DNA of 64,000 bases from Trujillonella endophytica (lineage in GTDB: Bacteria > Actinomycetota > Actinomycetes > Mycobacteriales > Geodermatophilaceae). The translations under genes and the position numbers were made by a program. Shown one piece after another: positions 16,563 through 25,114 of this stretch. The stretch is from the NCBI RefSeq assembly GCF_900110555.1, contig NZ_FOEE01000016.1, forward strand, positions 1-64,000, read 5' to 3'. Positions within the stretch are counted from its first letter, which is position 1. Every line of letters begins with the position of its first letter. The notes below the pieces were generated by a model, which was given only the letters and a program-made list of their open reading frames with translations, ran no database searches and had not been told where the DNA came from.

Positions 16563-17567
16563 TCAGCCGAGCAGCTTCGCCTTCTGCGCGGCGAACTCCT
16601 CCTCGGTGAGGATCCCGGCGTCGCGCAGCTCGCCCAGCTTGCGCAGCTGCTCGACGAGGTCGGGCGCGGCCGGGGCGGGAGCGGGCGCCGGGGCGGGCGC
16701 GGGCGCCGGGGCGCCGTAGCCCGCGCCGGGGGTCATGTGGTGCACGTACTGCGACTGCCGCTCCATCGTCTTCTTGCTGCGGGCCGCGCTGACCAGCGGC
16801 GCCAGCAGGTCGTAGACCTGGTGCGGGCCCTCGATGTTGTCGAGCACCACCTGGCCGCTGGTCGTCGCACCGGCCTCCGGGGCGCCGGTGAAATTGAAGG
16901 TGTCCTGCTGGACGCCGTACGCCGGGTCGTCGAGGCCCAGGACGAGGTCCCCGACGTCCTTGCCGCGCTGCCAGACCGCCTGCCGGACGTCCATGTCGCG
17001 GACCGCCCACAGCGGCACGCTCTCGGTCTTGGTGCCGAGCAGGCCGCTCTCGATCCAGATGCGGTCCTTGGTGATCCGGTACCGCGCCTTGGCGACACCG
17101 GCCGCACCGGTGGCCCCGCCCTTGCTCTCGCCGAACCACAGGGTGTTGGGGTCGTTGGCCCACTGCTCGGTCCGCTTGGCCGACTGCTCGGCGAGCTTCG
17201 CCTTGCCGGACTCGGCGACCGCCTTGCCCTGGTCGGCGACCTGCTTGAGCCGGTCCTTCCAGCTCGGCTTGCCGGCCGGCGCCGGCTGCGGCTGGCCGTA
17301 CCCCGGGGCCTGGCCGTTCCCCGGGGGCTGGCCGTTCCCGACCTGCGCCGGGTCGGGGGCGCCGTACCCGGGGGCGGCGTACCCGGCGGCGCCCTGCGGG
17401 GGCGGCGGGGGCGGCGGCGCGGCCGGACCCGGCGGCGGCAGCTCGGCGCTCGGCGCGTCGGTGCCCGTCGTGCCCTGGTCCGAGACGTGCTCGGTCCAGG
17501 CGCTGCCGTTCCAGTAGCGCAGCTCGTGCGTCCCACTCGGGTCGGGCAGCCAGCTCGCGTCGACCAT
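16563..17567 (-). CDS. DUF2510 / PH-like / SHOCT domain protein
   Basis: A 334-residue cytoplasmic or membrane-peripheral protein. Residues ~4-30 (ASWLPDPSGTHELRYWNGSA) are a DUF2510 module. A Pro/Gly-rich linker follows to ~105, then a helical segment with many Lys and Ala, a bacterial PH-like beta domain at ~155-270, an (AP)n linker, and a C-terminal SHOCT helix pair (LRKLGELRDAGILTEEEFAA). SHOCT domains often mediate oligomerisation. ATG 17567 fits the DUF2510 start. Role unknown. Confidence 0.8.
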   Translation of the reverse strand: MVDASWLPDPSGTHELRYWNGSAWTEHVSDQGTTGTDAPSAELPPPGPAAPPPPPPPQGAAGYAAPGYGAPDPAQVGNGQPPGNGQAPGYGQPQPAPAGKPSWKDRLKQVADQGKAVAESGKAKLAEQSAKRTEQWANDPNTLWFGESKGGATGAAGVAKARYRITKDRIWIESGLLGTKTESVPLWAVRDMDVRQAVWQRGKDVGDLVLGLDDPAYGVQQDTFNFTGAPEAGATTSGQVVLDNIEGPHQVYDLLAPLVSAARSKKTMERQSQYVHHMTPGAGYGAPAPAPAPAPAPAPAAPDLVEQLRKLGELRDAGILTEEEFAAQKAKLLG

Positions 17568-17724
17568 CAGTTGTCCCTCCAGCGTTCCCGGGACCTTCCC
17601 GGCGACCGCGACACCGTGCCAGAGGCCCGGCCGCACCGGTACACATCCGGGCGCGGGCTCCGGAGTCCCTCGCCGGAGTGAGCGGGGGCTCAGCCGCGAC
17701 CCGGCCCGTGCCGATCTCGCAGGG

Positions 17725-18759
17725 GTGAGACTGCCGCCGACGTTCCGGGCCCGTGAGCCGCGCACCGCGGCTCGGTCGGGCGCCGGCATCAGCGTCGTCT
17801 GCGCCGTCGTCCTCGCCGTCTCCACCGCGTTCGGGCCGAACTCGGTCACTGACACGACGCGCGCCGCGTCGTGGGCGGGCGCGGCCGTGCTCGCGGTCCT
17901 CGGGGCGATCGCCCTGCTGTGCGACCCGCGGACGCTCGACCGGTTCGGCGCCTTCCTCGGCATCGGCGTCGGCGCCGTCCTCATGACCTGCGTGCTCAAC
18001 GTCATCACCGAGGACCCCTCCGCCGCAGGCCAGGCGTTCTTCGCCTTCCCGGTGCTGTGGGTGGCCTCCCACCTGCGCCGAGGCGCCGTCGTGGTGGTCA
18101 CCGCGCTGGCCGTGCTCGGCGACCTGGCCGCGCTCGTGCTGCTGCTGCCGGTCGAGGACGCGGTGATCGACGTCGTCTTCTTCGGCGCGGTGCTGGTGCT
18201 GGTCGCGACCATGCTCGTCCGGGCCGGCTCCGTGCAGGAGGGCCTGGTCCGCGCGCTGGAGGAGCAGGCCACGGTGGACTCCCTCACCGGCCTGCTCAAC
18301 CGCCGCGTGTTCGACGAGGCGCTGGAGCACGCGCTGGACAGGGCACCGCGCCGCGAGGGCACCGCGCTGGTGCTGCTCGACGTCGACTCCTTCAAGCAGA
18401 TCAACGACCGCCACGGGCACCCCGTCGGCGACGACGCCCTGGTGCACCTGGCCGGCCTGATCCGCCGCCACGTCCGCGTCGGCGACGCCGTGCTGAGCCG
18501 GCTCGGCGGCGACGAGCTGGCGGTCCTGCTGCCAGGCTGCTCCGCCTCGGTCGCCGCCCGGCGGGCCGACGTGCTGCTGCAGGCCGTCCGCTCGACGCCG
18601 CTGCGGCTGCCCGACGGCGGGCTCCTGGCGGTGTCGGTGAGCGTCGGCGTCGCCCATGCACCCGACCACGCGAGCGGGGTGCGCGGGCTGTACACCGCGG
18701 CCGACGCCGCGCTCTACCGGGCCAAGCGCGCCGGCCGCGACCGCGTCGAGGTCGCCTAG
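17725..18759 (+). CDS. diguanylate cyclase (GGDEF domain), membrane-bound
   Basis: A 344-residue protein. Residues 1-175 contain about six hydrophobic helices, and a GGDEF domain follows from ~185 (DSLTGLLNRRVFDEAL, LLDVDSFKQINDRHGH). The active-site motif at 261-265 reads GGDEL instead of GGDEF, a tolerated change since catalysis uses the GGDE part. RVGD sits six residues before it and could be an inhibitory RxxD site, one residue further than usual. It should make cyclic di-GMP from GTP. The GTG start follows CAGGG. The stop shares CTAG with the convergent reductase gene. Confidence 0.88.
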   Translation: MRLPPTFRAREPRTAARSGAGISVVCAVVLAVSTAFGPNSVTDTTRAASWAGAAVLAVLGAIALLCDPRTLDRFGAFLGIGVGAVLMTCVLNVITEDPSAAGQAFFAFPVLWVASHLRRGAVVVVTALAVLGDLAALVLLLPVEDAVIDVVFFGAVLVLVATMLVRAGSVQEGLVRALEEQATVDSLTGLLNRRVFDEALEHALDRAPRREGTALVLLDVDSFKQINDRHGHPVGDDALVHLAGLIRRHVRVGDAVLSRLGGDELAVLLPGCSASVAARRADVLLQAVRSTPLRLPDGGLLAVSVSVGVAHAPDHASGVRGLYTAADAALYRAKRAGRDRVEVA

Positions 18760-19877
18760 CCCGACGCGGAGCGGAGCCGACGGACGGCGGCGGCCAGCGT
18801 CCGCGCCGTCAGCCGGCCGTCGGCGAGGCCCAGCGCCACCACGTCGTCGAACACCCGCTGGTCGGCCGCCGCGCCCCGGACGGCGGCGTCCATCAGCAGC
18901 GGCCACCGGGACAGCTGCGAGGCCGCCGACGTCGCCCGCAGGTGCGACCCCAGCCGGGAGCGCAGCGCGCGCCGGTAGACCGCGCCGGCCCGTGACCCCG
19001 CCGGAGCCGCCGATCCGGCCAGGGCGCCCGACAGCACCGCGTAGAAGATGCCCTCCCCGGTCAGCGGGTTGATCAGCGACGCCGCGTCCCCGGCCAGCAG
19101 CACCCGGCCGTCGGGCTGACGCGGCCGGCCGGTCGACAGCGGCAGCCGGTGCGCCCGGAGCCCCTCGGGGCGCACCCCCGGCAGCAGCCGCGCGAGCCCC
19201 GCGACCAGCTGCTCCCGCGTGGCGCCGCCGGAGACGAGCTCGCCGTAGCCGACGTTGGCCCGGCCGTCGCCGAGCGGGAACGACCAGGCGTAGGCGGGCC
19301 AGCGCTGCTCGGTGGTCACCAGCACCTGGGTGCCGGGGCGCAGCGGCGGCTCGGGGGCGTAGCCGCGGATGGCCACGGCGATCCGGTCGTCGGGGGAACG
19401 GGGCAGGCCCAGTGCCCGGCGGACGACGGACTCCGCGCCGTCCGCCCCGACGAGCACGCCCGCCCGGACGGCGCCGTCGACGACCACGCCGTCGTCGTCC
19501 ACCGCGATCGACCGGACCCGGTGCCGCCGGACGCGGGCGCCCGCCGCGCGCGCCGCGGCCAGGATCCGGGCGTCGAGGACCAGCCGGGGGACGACGTAGG
19601 AGGGGCGGACGGTGTCCCGCTCGACGACGGCGCCGCGCGGGGCCCGCAGCGTCAGCCGCGGCACCGCGGGATACCCGGCGACCAGCGCGGCCGGATCGGC
19701 GCCCAGCACGGCGAGCACGTCGAGCGCCTCGGGGGCGATCCCGTCGCCGCAGACCTTGTCGCGGGGGAACTCGGCCCGGTCGAGCACCAGCACGGACGCG
19801 CCGGCCCGCCGCGCGGACAGGGCGGCCGCCGCGCCCGCCGGGCCGCCACCGACGACCACGACGTCCCAGGACTCCAC
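18756..19877 (-). CDS. geranylgeranyl reductase family FAD oxidoreductase
   Basis: A 373-residue flavoprotein with an N-terminal Rossmann motif (VVVVGGGPAGAAAALSARRAG), the CGDGI motif of geranylgeranyl reductases (KVCGDGIAPEAL) and a second FAD motif (LLAGDAASLINPLTGEGI) near residue 270. Family members saturate isoprenoid chains such as the menaquinone tail (MenJ) or act in polyketide/lipid oxidation. menB is 5 kb away, which would fit but is not proof. The GTG start lacks a clear ribosome site. The hydrolase upstream ends 10 bp away, so the two may be cotranscribed. Confidence 0.85.
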   Translation of the reverse strand: MESWDVVVVGGGPAGAAAALSARRAGASVLVLDRAEFPRDKVCGDGIAPEALDVLAVLGADPAALVAGYPAVPRLTLRAPRGAVVERDTVRPSYVVPRLVLDARILAAARAAGARVRRHRVRSIAVDDDGVVVDGAVRAGVLVGADGAESVVRRALGLPRSPDDRIAVAIRGYAPEPPLRPGTQVLVTTEQRWPAYAWSFPLGDGRANVGYGELVSGGATREQLVAGLARLLPGVRPEGLRAHRLPLSTGRPRQPDGRVLLAGDAASLINPLTGEGIFYAVLSGALAGSAAPAGSRAGAVYRRALRSRLGSHLRATSAASQLSRWPLLMDAAVRGAAADQRVFDDVVALGLADGRLTARTLAAAVRRLRSASG

Positions 19878-19887
19878 CGCGGGGAGG

Positions 19888-20796
19888 CTAGGGCTCCTGG
19901 GCCAGGAGCGCGCGCCAGCTGTCCCGGTCGTGCGCGGCCGGCTCGGTGTCGCGGAGGAACCGCGACACCACCCGGCAGAAGCGCTGCGGATCGTCGAGGT
20001 GCGGCCAGTGGCCGGCGTCCTCGAACACCTCGAGCCTGGCCGTGGGCACCAGGGCGCGGACGGCGTCGGCGTGGCTGATCGGCACGATCGGGTCGCGGCT
20101 GCCCCAGATGACCAGCATCGGGATCGCGTTGGCCAGGTACAGCCGGTCCAGAGCGGTCACCGCCTGCCCACGCGCGTCGACCACGCTGCGCAGCGTCCGC
20201 AGGAACGCGCGGCGCGCCTCGACGTCGCGCAGCGCCAGCAGCGCCTCGCCGGCCTCGGCCAGGTCGCGCGCCTGCTTCCACCCGGCGAGGCGGCCGAAGC
20301 CCTCGAGCCCCCGCAGCCCGGTGCGGAGCACGCCGGAGGCCCCCGCCAGCCCCGTCAGCACGACCTCCGCGCCGGGCAGGGTCGCGGCCCGAAGCGTCGC
20401 CGAGAGCTCGGACCCGAGCCCGCCGCTGCCCACGAGCACGATCCGCTGGCAGCGCTCGGGGAACTGGTAGGCGAACTGCAGGGCGACCCCGCCGCCGAGG
20501 GAGTGCCCGATCACGGTGACCTGCTCGATGTCGAGCACCGAGAGCAGGTCGCGCATGCCGTTGGCGTAGCCGGCGATCGAGTAGTCGCCGCGGGGCTTGT
20601 CGGAGTCGCCGTGGCCGAGCAGGTCCGGCGCGATGACGGTGTGCGTGGCGGCCAGCTTCCCGATGACGCCGGCCCAGGTCCGGGCGTTGTTGCCGATGCC
20701 GTGGATGAGCAGCAGGGCCGGGCCCTCGCCGGCGCGCAGGAACGCCCGCCGGTGCCCGTGCACCATCCGGGTCTCGCGCACCACCTCCACCGTCAC
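19888..20796 (-). CDS. alpha/beta hydrolase
   Basis: A 302-residue alpha/beta-hydrolase: oxyanion HGIGNNARTW, PDLLGHGDSD, nucleophile elbow GHSLGGG (Ser), acid in WGSRDPIVP and His in DAGHWPHLDDP, giving a complete Ser-Asp-His triad. Esterase, lipase or C-C hydrolase is possible; the closest feel is MhpC-like. Start GTG 20796 (TVEVVRETRMVHG) is chosen because upstream sequence is a repeat array; ATG 20763 is an alternative. Confidence 0.85.
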   Translation of the reverse strand: MTVEVVRETRMVHGHRRAFLRAGEGPALLLIHGIGNNARTWAGVIGKLAATHTVIAPDLLGHGDSDKPRGDYSIAGYANGMRDLLSVLDIEQVTVIGHSLGGGVALQFAYQFPERCQRIVLVGSGGLGSELSATLRAATLPGAEVVLTGLAGASGVLRTGLRGLEGFGRLAGWKQARDLAEAGEALLALRDVEARRAFLRTLRSVVDARGQAVTALDRLYLANAIPMLVIWGSRDPIVPISHADAVRALVPTARLEVFEDAGHWPHLDDPQRFCRVVSRFLRDTEPAAHDRDSWRALLAQEP

Positions 20797-20859
20797 GACC
20801 CCAGTGGACCACCGCCCCTTTGCGGGGGCGTTACGGCCGCCGGCGACCGCCCTCGCCGT

Positions 20860-20949
20860 GCAGAAGCGCGAAATTGCGCGGCGCAGAAGCGCGAAGTTGC
20901 CCCAGGGCAGAAGCGCGGAGTTGCCCCCGGGCAGAAGCGCGGAATTGCG
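20860..20949. repeat. 18-nt palindromic repeat family, locus 3 (four direct units)
   Basis: Four copies of GCAGAAGCGCGAAATTGC-type units start at 20860, 20883, 20907 and 20931, in one orientation with a ~24-nt period. They lie between the LOG gene and the hydrolase. The spacers are only ~5 nt and GC-rich. Confidence 0.88.
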
Positions 20950-20960
20950 CGGGGGGTGGG

Positions 20961-21530
20961 TCAGGCCGGCGTCGGGGTCCACTTGCGGGGCGGGTGCTCG
21001 TAGCCCTCGACGAACGCCAGCAGACCCGCGGCGTCGGTCACCACGCCCAGCGCGTCGAGCCGGCGCCGGTCGAGGTAGCCGTCGTCGGCCATCCGGCGCA
21101 GCTGGGCCAGCAGCGGCTGCCAGAACCCGTCGACGTCGACCAGCACCGTCGGCTTGGCGTGCAGCCCGAGCATTCCCCAGGTCCAGGCCTCGAACAGCTC
21201 CTCGAGGGTGCCGGCCGCCCCGGGCAGGGCGACGAAGGCGTCGGAGAGCTCGGCCATCCGGGCCTTGCGTTCGTGCATGGAGGAGACGATCTCCAGGCGG
21301 GGCAGCCGGGGGTGCGCGAGCTCGTCGTCCACCAGGTGCTGCGGGATGACGCCGACCACCTCGCCGCCGGCGGCCAGCGCCGCGTCGGCCACGACACCCA
21401 TCAGGCCCACGTGCCCGCCGCCGTAGACGATGCCGACCCCGGCCCGGGCCAGGTCGCCGGCCAGGGCCGCGGCCGCCGTGCGGTGGGACTCGGGCCCGCT
21501 CTGCGACCCGGTGAAGACGGCGATGCGCAT
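20961..21530 (-). CDS. LOG family protein (TIGR00730, cytokinin-riboside phosphoribohydrolase-like)
   Basis: A 189-residue protein with the LOG phosphate-binding GGGHVGLMG and the region LPGAAGTLEELFE. The family motif is usually PGGxGTxxE; here the second Gly is Ala. Family members hydrolyse nucleoside 5'-monophosphates to base and ribose phosphate. ATG 21530 begins the Rossmann strand IAVFTGS. It lies 2 bp after the NIPSNAP-like gene stop, so the two are probably one transcript. Confidence 0.88.
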   Translation of the reverse strand: MRIAVFTGSQSGPESHRTAAAALAGDLARAGVGIVYGGGHVGLMGVVADAALAAGGEVVGVIPQHLVDDELAHPRLPRLEIVSSMHERKARMAELSDAFVALPGAAGTLEELFEAWTWGMLGLHAKPTVLVDVDGFWQPLLAQLRRMADDGYLDRRRLDALGVVTDAAGLLAFVEGYEHPPRKWTPTPA

Positions 21531-21532
21531 GG

Positions 21533-21850
21533 TCACCGAGGCGTCGCCGTCGGGCCCAGCACGTCCTCGACGAACCCGTTGACCTGCTCGGCGACGCACC
21601 GGGGGAAGGTCTCGAACGCGGCCGCCTTCTCCGGGGAGGCGTCGTACCGCTCGACGGCGGCCAGGAACTCCGCCTCGTCGCCGTCGTGCGCGATCGCCCA
21701 GGTGAAGGTGTCCAGCGCGTGGTCGGCGTACGCGGAGACGACGCGGAAGCCGAACGCCTCGCGGGCGGGCAGCACCGTCGGGAACCAGGTGAGGAAGTCG
21801 GCCATCCGGCCCGGCTCGATGCGGTAGCGGCGCAGCTGGACGGTGGTCAC
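21533..21850 (-). CDS. NIPSNAP/dimeric alpha-beta barrel-like small protein
   Basis: A 105-residue protein (QLRRYRIEPGRMADFLTWFP, then FRVVSAYADHALDTFTWAIA) with the strand-helix pattern of NIPSNAP or ferredoxin-like barrels. The GTG at 21850 begins this core; longer upstream frame overlaps the divergent Nudix promoter. Function unknown. Confidence 0.7.
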   Translation of the reverse strand: MTTVQLRRYRIEPGRMADFLTWFPTVLPAREAFGFRVVSAYADHALDTFTWAIAHDGDEAEFLAAVERYDASPEKAAAFETFPRCVAEQVNGFVEDVLGPTATPR

Positions 21851-21894
21851 CGGTCGATCCTGCCTCCCGCCGCCGGTGCGGTTCACTGGGGGGC

Positions 21895-22356
21895 GTGTTC
21901 TCCCCGACGGACGGCTGGACGACGTGCGCGCTGGGCCACCGGCACTGGGGCCGGGCGGGCGCGGCCGGGCTGCTCGTGCACCGGGACGGGGAGATCGGGC
22001 CCGAGTTCCTGCTCCAGCACCGGGCCGAGTGGTCGCACCACGGCGGCACCTGGGGCACGCCCGGCGGCGCGCTGTACGCGGACGAGGCGCCCGAGCGCGG
22101 TGCCCTGCGCGAGGTCCGCGAGGAGCTGGGGCTGACCGGCGACGACGTCGTCCTCGGGACCTGCTCGGTCGACGACCACGGCGGCTGGGCCTACACCACC
22201 GTGCTCGCGCGGCCGGCCCGCCTGATCGACCCGGCGCGGCTGCGGCTGGACGGCGAGAGCACCGCGGTCGGCTGGATCCCGCTGGCCGGGCTGGAGCGCG
22301 TGCCGCTGCACCCGGGCCTGGCCGCCTCTCTCCCGCGCCTGCTGCCGCTGCTCTAG
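21895..22356 (+). CDS. Nudix hydrolase
   Basis: A 153-residue protein with a complete Nudix box, G(x5)E(x7)REVREELGL, at about residues 57-79 (GGALYADEAPERGALREVRE). It hydrolyses a nucleoside diphosphate linked to another group; which one is unknown. The GTG start is 44 bp from the divergent NIPSNAP-like start, so the two share a short promoter region. Confidence 0.9.
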   Translation: MFSPTDGWTTCALGHRHWGRAGAAGLLVHRDGEIGPEFLLQHRAEWSHHGGTWGTPGGALYADEAPERGALREVREELGLTGDDVVLGTCSVDDHGGWAYTTVLARPARLIDPARLRLDGESTAVGWIPLAGLERVPLHPGLAASLPRLLPLL

Positions 22357-22372
22357 GAGCAGGGTGCGGCAG

Positions 22373-23176
22373 TCAGCCGCGCACGGGGGCGGTGAGGGCG
22401 CGGTGGTCGCCGACCGCGAGCAGCGACGCGCTGCCCTCCCCGGCCGGTTCGGCGCCGATCGCCACCAGGTGGTCCAGCTGCACGCGGGGCGCGGCGGCGG
22501 GGAAGGTCGCCGCCCGCACCAGCGGCACGCCGCCGAGCAGCCGGGCGGGCAGGGCGCCCGGCAGGTTGAGGTCCCCGGCCACGACGACGGGCCCGGGCAG
22601 CGTCGCCACCCACCGCCTGAGCCGGCGCAGCTGCCGCAGCGCGGTGGGCGGCGCGAAGGACAGGTGCGTGCCGACGACGGTGAGCCCGTCCACCCGTGCC
22701 GCGAGCGCGACCCGGGGCTCGTCGGGGATCCACCACCAGCGCTCCCGGCCGGTGCGCGGGTCCGGCGCCCGCACCGGCAGCCGCGCCCGACCCCCGCCGA
22801 GCGCCAGGACCGACCACTCCGCCACCGGTCGCCGGCTCACCAGGGCGAGGCCGTAGAGCGGGCCGGGCGGCGCGTCGCCGGGACCGCGCAGCACAGGCGG
22901 GTCGACGGGCTCCCAGCTGCGCACCGGGCCCGGGGTGCCGGTCACCGTGGCGGCCGCCCGCCAGTCCGCCGCGCCCAGGGCCGCGGCCACCAGCGCCGGC
23001 TGGTCGGTGCAGCCGGACCGCGGCTGCGCCGTGTCGGTCTCCTGCACCGCGAGGACGTCGACGTCGAGCGCGGCGAGCGCGGCAGCGATGCGCTCGGCGG
23101 GGAGGGCCGTGCCGGCGGGGCCCCGGCCGGAGGCCAGGTTGAGCGTGCCGACGCGCAGCACCGTGCGGTCGGCCAC
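22373..23176 (-). CDS. endonuclease/exonuclease/phosphatase family protein
   Basis: A 267-residue protein of the Mg-dependent EEP fold: LRVGTLNLASGRG near the N-terminus, the catalytic Glu in VLAVQETD, a central VVGTHLSFA with His, VVVAGDLNLPG (Asp, Asn) and a C-terminal GDHRALTAPV with the catalytic Asp-His. It is cytoplasmic by sequence. The substrate could be DNA or a phosphoester; not resolved. Confidence 0.88.
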   Translation of the reverse strand: MADRTVLRVGTLNLASGRGPAGTALPAERIAAALAALDVDVLAVQETDTAQPRSGCTDQPALVAAALGAADWRAAATVTGTPGPVRSWEPVDPPVLRGPGDAPPGPLYGLALVSRRPVAEWSVLALGGGRARLPVRAPDPRTGRERWWWIPDEPRVALAARVDGLTVVGTHLSFAPPTALRQLRRLRRWVATLPGPVVVAGDLNLPGALPARLLGGVPLVRAATFPAAAPRVQLDHLVAIGAEPAGEGSASLLAVGDHRALTAPVRG

Positions 23177-23261
23177 CCGCCGGACGCTACGCGCGGGTCG
23201 TCGACGGCGTTCGATGTGACAGTGATGTGTGACACGGTCGCGGCTGGGTAGGGGGCGCGCC

Positions 23262-24155
23262 GTGAGCAGCCGTCACCGCGCGCCCGAAGCAGCCGGGCGC
23301 ACCCCGTCCCCGCCCGCCGGAACGACGCCCGCCGGCACCTCGCCCGCCGGCACTTCGCCGGCCGGGACCGCGCGGTCGAGCGGGGTCGACGACGCCGCCG
23401 AGCGCCGCACCTGGCGCGTGCTCATGACGGCCGCGGTGGCCGGGCTGATCGCGGCGCCCCTGCTGGCCACGGCGGGTCCCGGCGGTGCGGAGGCCGCCGA
23501 CGACACCGCGATCGGCGCCGAGGACGCGGTCGGCGGGGGAGTCGCCGGCGGCCCCGACGTCGCCGGCCCCACGGAGTTCGGCCGGCTCTCCCCGCTGTTC
23601 GGTGCGGCCGGCCTGGACGGGTGGCCGTTCACGACGACGACCAGCGCCGGCGTCTCGGCGTCCCAGGTGCAGGGCATCGGCGTCGCCGGGAGCCGCCTGC
23701 AGGGCTTCCTCGACGGGTTCGGCGCCGCCCCGGCCGGCGTCGGGGCGCTGCCCGGCGCGCCCGCGGCCGCCGTACCGGTCGCCGCCGCGCCCGGCACCCC
23801 CGGGGCGGCCCTGGCGCCCGCACCCGGCACGGGCACCGTCGGCACGCCGGCGGCCCCCGGCACCCCGTCCCCGGGCGTCCCGGCGCCCGGCACCGCGCCG
23901 GCCGTGCCGGCGCCCGCCCCGCCGTCGGTCCCGCAGGTCGTGCAGGGGACCGTCGGCGGCGTTACGCAGGGCGTCGGCGAGGTCGTCGGTGGCGTGACCG
24001 ACGGCGTGGGCTCCGTCGTCGGCGGTGTGACCGGCGGCGATCCGCTCGGCGGGGTTCCGCAGGGCGTCGGGGAGGTCGTCGGTGGCGTGACCGACGGCGT
24101 GGGCTCCGTCGTCGGGGGCGTGACCGGCGGCGTCGGCGGCCTGCTCGGCGGGTGA
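23262..24155 (+). CDS. repeat-rich exported or membrane-anchored protein
   Basis: A 297-residue protein with a Pro/Thr/Ala repeat N-terminus (PAGTTPAGTSPAGTSPAGTA), one hydrophobic helix (VLMTAAVAGLIAAPLLATA) and Ala/Pro/Gly-rich sequence after it. The C-terminus has two near-identical blocks around QGVGEVVGGVTDGVGSVVGG. Low complexity and a single membrane span suggest a wall-spanning protein. The GTG at 23262 is preferred over 23229 because it has TAGGGGG before it. Not recognised as a known family. Confidence 0.65.
   Translation: MSSRHRAPEAAGRTPSPPAGTTPAGTSPAGTSPAGTARSSGVDDAAERRTWRVLMTAAVAGLIAAPLLATAGPGGAEAADDTAIGAEDAVGGGVAGGPDVAGPTEFGRLSPLFGAAGLDGWPFTTTTSAGVSASQVQGIGVAGSRLQGFLDGFGAAPAGVGALPGAPAAAVPVAAAPGTPGAALAPAPGTGTVGTPAAPGTPSPGVPAPGTAPAVPAPAPPSVPQVVQGTVGGVTQGVGEVVGGVTDGVGSVVGGVTGGDPLGGVPQGVGEVVGGVTDGVGSVVGGVTGGVGGLLGG
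23967..24130 (+). repeat. two 71-bp direct repeats in the exported protein gene
   Basis: Copies at 23967-24037 and 24060-24130 differ at only a few bases and encode QGVGEVVGGVTDGVGSVVGG with its following residues. High DNA identity indicates recent duplication and a likely length-variable site. Confidence 0.85.
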
Positions 24156-24213
24156 GCCGCGGCCCCGCGGACCGGCCGCACGGCGTCCGCGCACCCGCAC
24201 TACCGTGCCGATC

Positions 24214-25101
24214 ATGAGCGCGCGCGACGACGTCTCGGAGATCTTCGACGCGACGGCCTGGCGGCCGGTCGAGGGGTTCGACTTCGCCGACATCACCTAC
24301 CACCGGGCCGTCGACGCCGGCGTCGTCCGCATCGCCTTCGACCGGCCCGAGGTGCGCAACGCGTTCCGCCCGCAGACCGTCGACGAGCTGATCGCCGCCC
24401 TCGAGCACGCCCGGCTGTCCACCGACGTCGGCTGCGTGCTGCTCACCGGCAACGGCCCGAGCCCCCGGGACGGCGGCTGGGCGTTCTGCTCCGGCGGCGA
24501 CCAGCGGGTCCGCGGCAGGTACGGGTACGAGCACGCGCAGGGGAGCTCCGGCCGGCTGCACATCCTCGAGGCGCAGCGGCTCATCCGGTTCATGCCGAAG
24601 GTCGTCGTCTGCGTCGTCCCCGGGTGGGCGGCCGGCGGCGGGCACAGCCTGCACGTCGTCGCCGACCTGACCCTCGCCAGCGCCGAGCACGCCCGGTTCA
24701 AGCAGACCGACGCCGACGTCGGCAGCTTCGACGGCGGGTTCGGGTCGGCCTACCTCGCCCGCCAGGTCGGGCAGAAGTTCGCGCGGGAGATCTTCTTCCT
24801 CGGCGAGGAGTACACCGCCGCCGACGCGCACGCGATGGGCATGGTCAACCGGGTCGTGCCGCACGCGGAGCTGGAGCGCACGGCCCTGGACTGGGGACGG
24901 CGGATCGTCGCCAAGAGCCCGACCGCCCAGCGGATGCTGAAGTACTCCTTCAACCTGATCGACGACGGGCTGGTCGGTCAGCAGCTGTTCGCCGGGGAGA
25001 CCACCCGGCTGGCCTACATGGCCGAGGAGGCGGTGGAGGGCCGGGACGCCTTCCTGGAGAAGCGCGACCCGGACTTCTCCCCGTTCCCCTGGCACGTCTG
25101 A
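24214..25101 (+). CDS. menB: 1,4-dihydroxy-2-naphthoyl-CoA synthase
   Basis: A 295-residue crotonase-fold protein matching actinobacterial MenB closely: NRPEVRN-type RPEVRNAFRPQTVDEL, GGWAFCSGGDQRVRGR, GRLHILEAQRLIRFMPK, HARFKQTDADVGSFDGGFGS and AYMAEEAVEGRDAFLEKR, ending FPWHV. It converts O-succinylbenzoyl-CoA to 1,4-dihydroxy-2-naphthoyl-CoA in menaquinone synthesis. ATG 24214 (MSARDD) is preferred; GTG 24205 is in frame. No other men gene is in the window. It is followed closely by a small gene. Confidence 0.95.
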   Translation: MSARDDVSEIFDATAWRPVEGFDFADITYHRAVDAGVVRIAFDRPEVRNAFRPQTVDELIAALEHARLSTDVGCVLLTGNGPSPRDGGWAFCSGGDQRVRGRYGYEHAQGSSGRLHILEAQRLIRFMPKVVVCVVPGWAAGGGHSLHVVADLTLASAEHARFKQTDADVGSFDGGFGSAYLARQVGQKFAREIFFLGEEYTAADAHAMGMVNRVVPHAELERTALDWGRRIVAKSPTAQRMLKYSFNLIDDGLVGQQLFAGETTRLAYMAEEAVEGRDAFLEKRDPDFSPFPWHV

Positions 25102-25114
25102 AAGGACTCCTCCG

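Noticed and set aside
20860-20949. Short regularly spaced repeats as a CRISPR array
   Set aside because: Units are 18 nt with ~5-nt GC-rich non-unique spacers, the same unit recurs elsewhere as inverted pairs, and no cas genes are present.
23229-23261. Longer start for the repeat-rich exported protein at GTG 23229
   Set aside because: No ribosome site precedes it, while 23262 has TAGGGGG at good spacing; the extra 11 residues add nothing recognisable.
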